A DNA stretch of 64,000 bases from the NCBI RefSeq assembly GCF_036203305.1, contig NZ_CP108131.1, forward strand, positions 4,774,001-4,838,000. The letters run 5' to 3'. The translations under genes were made by a program, and so were the position numbers. Below the pieces are notes generated by a model. That model worked only from the letters and a program-made list of their open reading frames with translations, searched no databases and was not told where the DNA came from. Source of the stretch: Streptomyces sp. NBC_00190. Lineage in GTDB: Bacteria; Actinomycetota; Actinomycetes; Streptomycetales; Streptomycetaceae. Below are positions 60,898 through 64,000 of this stretch, in pieces (position 1 is the stretch's first letter; each line of letters begins with the position of its first letter).

Positions 60898-63152
60898 GCC
60901 CACTGCTCCTGGGCGTACGGCACCACGGGCCCGGCTCGGCCCGCGCCGTGCGCGCCGCCCTCGACGCGGCCCGGCCGCCCGCCGTGCTCGTCGAGGGGCC
61001 GCCCGAGGGGGACGCGCTGCTCGCCTTGGCCGCCGATCCCGGGATGCGGCCGCCGGTGGCGCTGCTCGCGCACGCCGCGGACGATCCCGGCCGGGCCGCG
61101 TTCTGGCCGCTCGCCGAGTTCTCCCCGGAGTGGGTCGCGATCCGCTGGGCCCAGGAGGCCGGCGTACCCGTCCGGTTCATGGACCTCCCCGCCGCGCACT
61201 CGCTGGCCGCGCGGGACGAGGGCGAGGAGCCGGACTCCGCCCGGCCGGACCCCCTCGCGGTGCTGGCCGATGCCGCCGGGTACGACGACCCCGAGCGCTG
61301 GTGGGAGGACGCGGTCGAGCACCGGGACTCCGGGGCCGTACGGGATCCCCTCGCCCCGTTCGAGGCGCTCGGGGAGGCCATGGGAGCCCTGCGCGAGGGG
61401 TCTGGAGAGAGCGGTCACGGGCGCGACCTCGTGCGCGAGGCGTACATGCGGCAGCGGATGCGGGCCGCCCGCCGGGAGTTCGGCGACACGTACGCCGTGG
61501 TGTGCGGAGCCTGGCACGTCCCGGCGCTGCGCGCGAAGACCACCGCGGCCGCCGACAAGGCGCTGCTGACCGGCCTGCCCAAGGTCAAGGTGGAGACCGC
61601 CTGGGTGCCCTGGACCCACCGCAGGCTGGCCCGGGCCGGAGGGTACGGAGCGGGCATCGCCTCGCCCGGGTGGTACGCGCACCTCTTCGCCGCCCGGGAC
61701 CGGCCCGTGGAGCGCTGGCTGACCAAGGTCGCCGGGCTGCTCCGGGAGGAGGACCGGCAGGTCTCCTCCGCCCACGTCATCGAGGCGGTCCGGCTGGCCC
61801 GGACCCTCGCCGCGATGCGGGGGCGGCCGCTGCCGGGCCTGACGGAGACCCTGGAAGCGGTCCGGGCGGTGATGTGCGACGGCTCCGACATACCGCTCGC
61901 GCTGATCGAGGACCGCCTGGTCGTCGGAGACGTGCTCGGCGAGGTCCCGGACACGGCGCCCGTCGTACCGCTGCAGCGCGACCTCACACGGCGCCAGCGC
62001 TCCCTGCGGCTCAAGCCCGAGGCGCAGGACCGCGAGCTGGAGCTCGATCTGCGCAAGGAGACCGACGCGGCGAAGTCCCTGCTGCTGCACCGGCTGCGGC
62101 TGCTCGGCATCGACTGGGGCATACCCACCGCCTCCCGGGGCACGACCGGCACCTTCCGGGAGACCTGGCGCCTGCGCTGGGAGCCGGAGCTGTCGGTGCG
62201 GGTGGCCGAGGCCGGGATCTGGGGAACCACCGTCCCGGCGGCGGCCACCGCCAAGGCGGAGGCGGATGCCGCGGGCGCCGAGGAGCTGGGCGAGGTCACG
62301 GCACTGGCCGAGCGGTGCCTGCTGGCCGGGCTGTCGCAGGCGCTGCCCGCCGTGCTGCGGGCGCTCGCCGACCGGGCGGCGCTGGACACCGATGTGGCGC
62401 GCCTGGCCAAGGCCCTGCCCGCGCTGGCCCGTTCGCTGCGGTACGGGGACGTCCGGGGCACCGACGCGGCGGCCCTCGGCACGGTGGCGGCCGGGCTCGC
62501 GGAACGGATATGCGTGGCGCTGCCGCCGGCCTGCACCGCCGGGCTGGACGCCGACGCGGCGGCGGAGCTGCGCGGCCACGTGGACGGGGTGCACGGGGCG
62601 GTCGGGCTGCTGGCGGACGCGGACGAGGGGCTGCGCGAGCGCTGGTCCGCGGTGCTGCGGACGCTGGCGGGCCGGGAGACCGTGCCGGGCCTGATCCGCG
62701 GCCGCGCGGCCCGGCTGCTGCTCGACGACGGACGGCTCCCGGCCGGGGAGACGGCCCGGCTGATGGGGCTCGCGCTGTCCCCGGCGGCCTCCCCCGCCGA
62801 CGCGGCGGGCTGGATCGAGGGCTTCGCCGGCGGGAGTTCGGGCGGCGGCACCCTGCTGGTCCACGACGACCGGCTGCTGGGCCTGATCGACGCCTGGCTG
62901 ACGGGGGTGCCGGAGCGTGCGTTCACCGACGTACTGCCGCTGCTGCGGCGGACGTTCGGGGCGTACGAGCCGGGAGTGAAGCGGACCCTGGGCGAGCTGG
63001 TCCGGCGCGGCCCCGGCGGCCCGGCCCGGCGGTCTCGCGCCGGCTCGGCCCCCGAGGGCTTCGCCCCGGACCTGGACCCGGCCCGCGCGGACGCGGTCCT
63101 GGACCTGGTCCTGCTCCTGCTGTCACCGCCGGGCCCCCTCCCGGCGGGCTAG
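60894..63152 (+). CDS. DUF5682-family protein
   Basis: A 752-residue protein starting MSPLLLGVRHHGPGSARAV, with VLVEGPPEG, a central CGAWHVPAL and many Leu/Ala/Arg-rich helices toward the C-terminus. The N-terminal histidine and glutamate pattern (RHHGPGS, VEGPP, GAWHVPAL) is reminiscent of TraB/ChaN/EreA-like folds, which is an inference from motifs. ATGA coupled to MoxR, 95 bp before the VWA gene. DUF5682 with MoxR and VWA genes is a recurrent neighbourhood in actinobacteria. Confidence 0.85.
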   Translation: MSPLLLGVRHHGPGSARAVRAALDAARPPAVLVEGPPEGDALLALAADPGMRPPVALLAHAADDPGRAAFWPLAEFSPEWVAIRWAQEAGVPVRFMDLPAAHSLAARDEGEEPDSARPDPLAVLADAAGYDDPERWWEDAVEHRDSGAVRDPLAPFEALGEAMGALREGSGESGHGRDLVREAYMRQRMRAARREFGDTYAVVCGAWHVPALRAKTTAAADKALLTGLPKVKVETAWVPWTHRRLARAGGYGAGIASPGWYAHLFAARDRPVERWLTKVAGLLREEDRQVSSAHVIEAVRLARTLAAMRGRPLPGLTETLEAVRAVMCDGSDIPLALIEDRLVVGDVLGEVPDTAPVVPLQRDLTRRQRSLRLKPEAQDRELELDLRKETDAAKSLLLHRLRLLGIDWGIPTASRGTTGTFRETWRLRWEPELSVRVAEAGIWGTTVPAAATAKAEADAAGAEELGEVTALAERCLLAGLSQALPAVLRALADRAALDTDVARLAKALPALARSLRYGDVRGTDAAALGTVAAGLAERICVALPPACTAGLDADAAAELRGHVDGVHGAVGLLADADEGLRERWSAVLRTLAGRETVPGLIRGRAARLLLDDGRLPAGETARLMGLALSPAASPADAAGWIEGFAGGSSGGGTLLVHDDRLLGLIDAWLTGVPERAFTDVLPLLRRTFGAYEPGVKRTLGELVRRGPGGPARRSRAGSAPEGFAPDLDPARADAVLDLVLLLLSPPGPLPAG

Positions 63153-63247
63153 CGGCGGGCCAGCGGCGGCCCGAGGGGGGAGCCCGAGAGGGGAGAGGGA
63201 CCGGCGGCGGTGGCCGCCGGCACACGACGAGTCGACGGGACGGACGG

Positions 63248-64000
63248 ATGACCGGCACGGAGAACGCGACGGTGGCCGAGGCGGCCGCCGCAGGCACCGC
63301 CGGGGACGAGCGGCTGAGGCGGTGGCGGATGGTGCTCGGCGGGGGAGAGGGCGGGACCGGGTGTGCGCTGAGCGGGCGGGACGTGGCCATGGACGCCGCG
63401 CTCGGTGCGCTGTACGACGGGGGCGGCGCGGGCGGCGCGGGGGGCTCCCGCAAGACGTCGGGGGCACGGTCGGCCGGGCTCGGCGGATCCGCGCCCAACG
63501 TGGCCCGCTGGCTCGGGGACATCCGTACGTACTTCCCCAGCTCGGTGGTCCAGGTCATGCAGCGCGACGCGATCGAGCGGCTCGGCCTGTCCGCCCTGCT
63601 GCTGGAGCCGGAGATGCTGGAGGCGGTCGAGCCCGACGTGCACCTGGTCGGCACCCTGCTCTCCCTGAACAAGGCGATGCCCGACACGACGAAGGAGACG
63701 GCGCGGGCCGTGGTCCGCAAGGTGGTCGAGCAGCTGGAGAAGCGCCTGGCGACCCGTACCCGGGCCACCCTCACCGGCGCCCTCGACCGCTCCGCCCGGA
63801 CCAGCCGCCCCCGCCACCACGACATCGACTGGAACCGCACGATCCGGGCCAATCTCAAGAACTACCTGCCGGAGTACCGCACCGTCGTCCCCGAAAGGCT
63901 GATCGGCTACGGCCGGGCGGCCCAGTCGGTGAAGAAGGAGGTCGTCCTCTGTATCGACCAGTCGGGTTCGATGGCGGCATCCGTCGTCTACGCCTCCGTC
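63248..64000 (+). CDS. VWA-domain protein, N-terminal part (3' end outside the window)
   Basis: Open from ATG 63248 to the window edge, 251 codons. Residues ~1-85 are variable and Gly/Ala-rich; NVARWLGDIRTYFPSSVVQVMQRDAIERLGL and EPDVHLVGTLLSLNKAMPDTTKE are helical, and after LKNYLPEYRTVVPERLIGYG the VWA domain opens with VVLCIDQSGSM, the MIDAS DxSxS metal site. VWA proteins commonly act as adaptors with MoxR ATPases. The remaining ~150 or more residues are not seen. Confidence 0.85.
   Translation, partial: MTGTENATVAEAAAAGTAGDERLRRWRMVLGGGEGGTGCALSGRDVAMDAALGALYDGGGAGGAGGSRKTSGARSAGLGGSAPNVARWLGDIRTYFPSSVVQVMQRDAIERLGLSALLLEPEMLEAVEPDVHLVGTLLSLNKAMPDTTKETARAVVRKVVEQLEKRLATRTRATLTGALDRSARTSRPRHHDIDWNRTIRANLKNYLPEYRTVVPERLIGYGRAAQSVKKEVVLCIDQSGSMAASVVYASV

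Overview
The window is high-GC actinobacterial chromosome (strong G/C third positions, GTG starts, many ATGA/GTGA stop-start overlaps) and is almost certainly Streptomyces. It holds WhiD, BldM, a ShbA-like sigma factor, GroES with GroEL1 carrying a His-rich tail, and IcmB. From memory, the gene order resembles the S. coelicolor core region around SCO4745-SCO4805. I see no tRNA, rRNA, CRISPR array, insertion sequence, prophage or attachment site. About 50 genes are supported.

Left part (1-9.8 kb): the 3' part of alr, an alpha/beta hydrolase, the tRNA t6A genes tsaE, tsaB and tsaD with rimI between them, a secreted YkuD-like protein without its catalytic Cys, a THUMP-like methyltransferase, and two tandem polysaccharide-deacetylase lipoproteins. 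At 9.9-12 kb lie a RodA/FtsW-type membrane protein, a doubtful small ORF and a broken response regulator. groES-groEL1 follow under two CIRCE operators. At 14.4-17.7 kb are an ester-cyclase-like protein, an SDR, a MOSC protein and a LysR regulator. The developmental and core cluster whiD, bldM (with a sigma-BldN-type promoter), shbA-like sigma, guaB and guaB-like spans 17.8-22.9 kb.

Middle part (23-42 kb): a small membrane protein, a nucleotide-sugar dehydrogenase lacking its catalytic Cys, glpD, three consecutive PknB-type receptor proteins (kinase, pseudokinase, kinase) with related extracellular domains, a succinate-semialdehyde dehydrogenase with a GMC oxidoreductase, a chorismate mutase with an attenuator-like leader, guaA, a class II aldolase-like protein lacking its metal ligands, and a membrane protein.

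Right part (42-64 kb): DoxX, a PspC-domain envelope-stress-like set (a membrane protein divergent from a PspC histidine kinase and LuxR regulator), an esterase, an NlpC/P60 hydrolase, an ArsR regulator with an epoxide-hydrolase-like enzyme around a large palindrome, pcrA, an M23 peptidase, a lipase-like hydrolase, icmB, and a cluster of DUF5691, SWIM, MoxR AAA+, DUF5682 and VWA proteins that runs off the right edge.

The two most promising systems are the SWIM/MoxR/DUF5682/VWA cluster and the kinase-pseudokinase-kinase array. A recurring theme is enzyme-like proteins whose family-defining catalytic residues are missing (YkuD, nucleotide-sugar dehydrogenase, class II aldolase, GuaB-like, pseudokinase).
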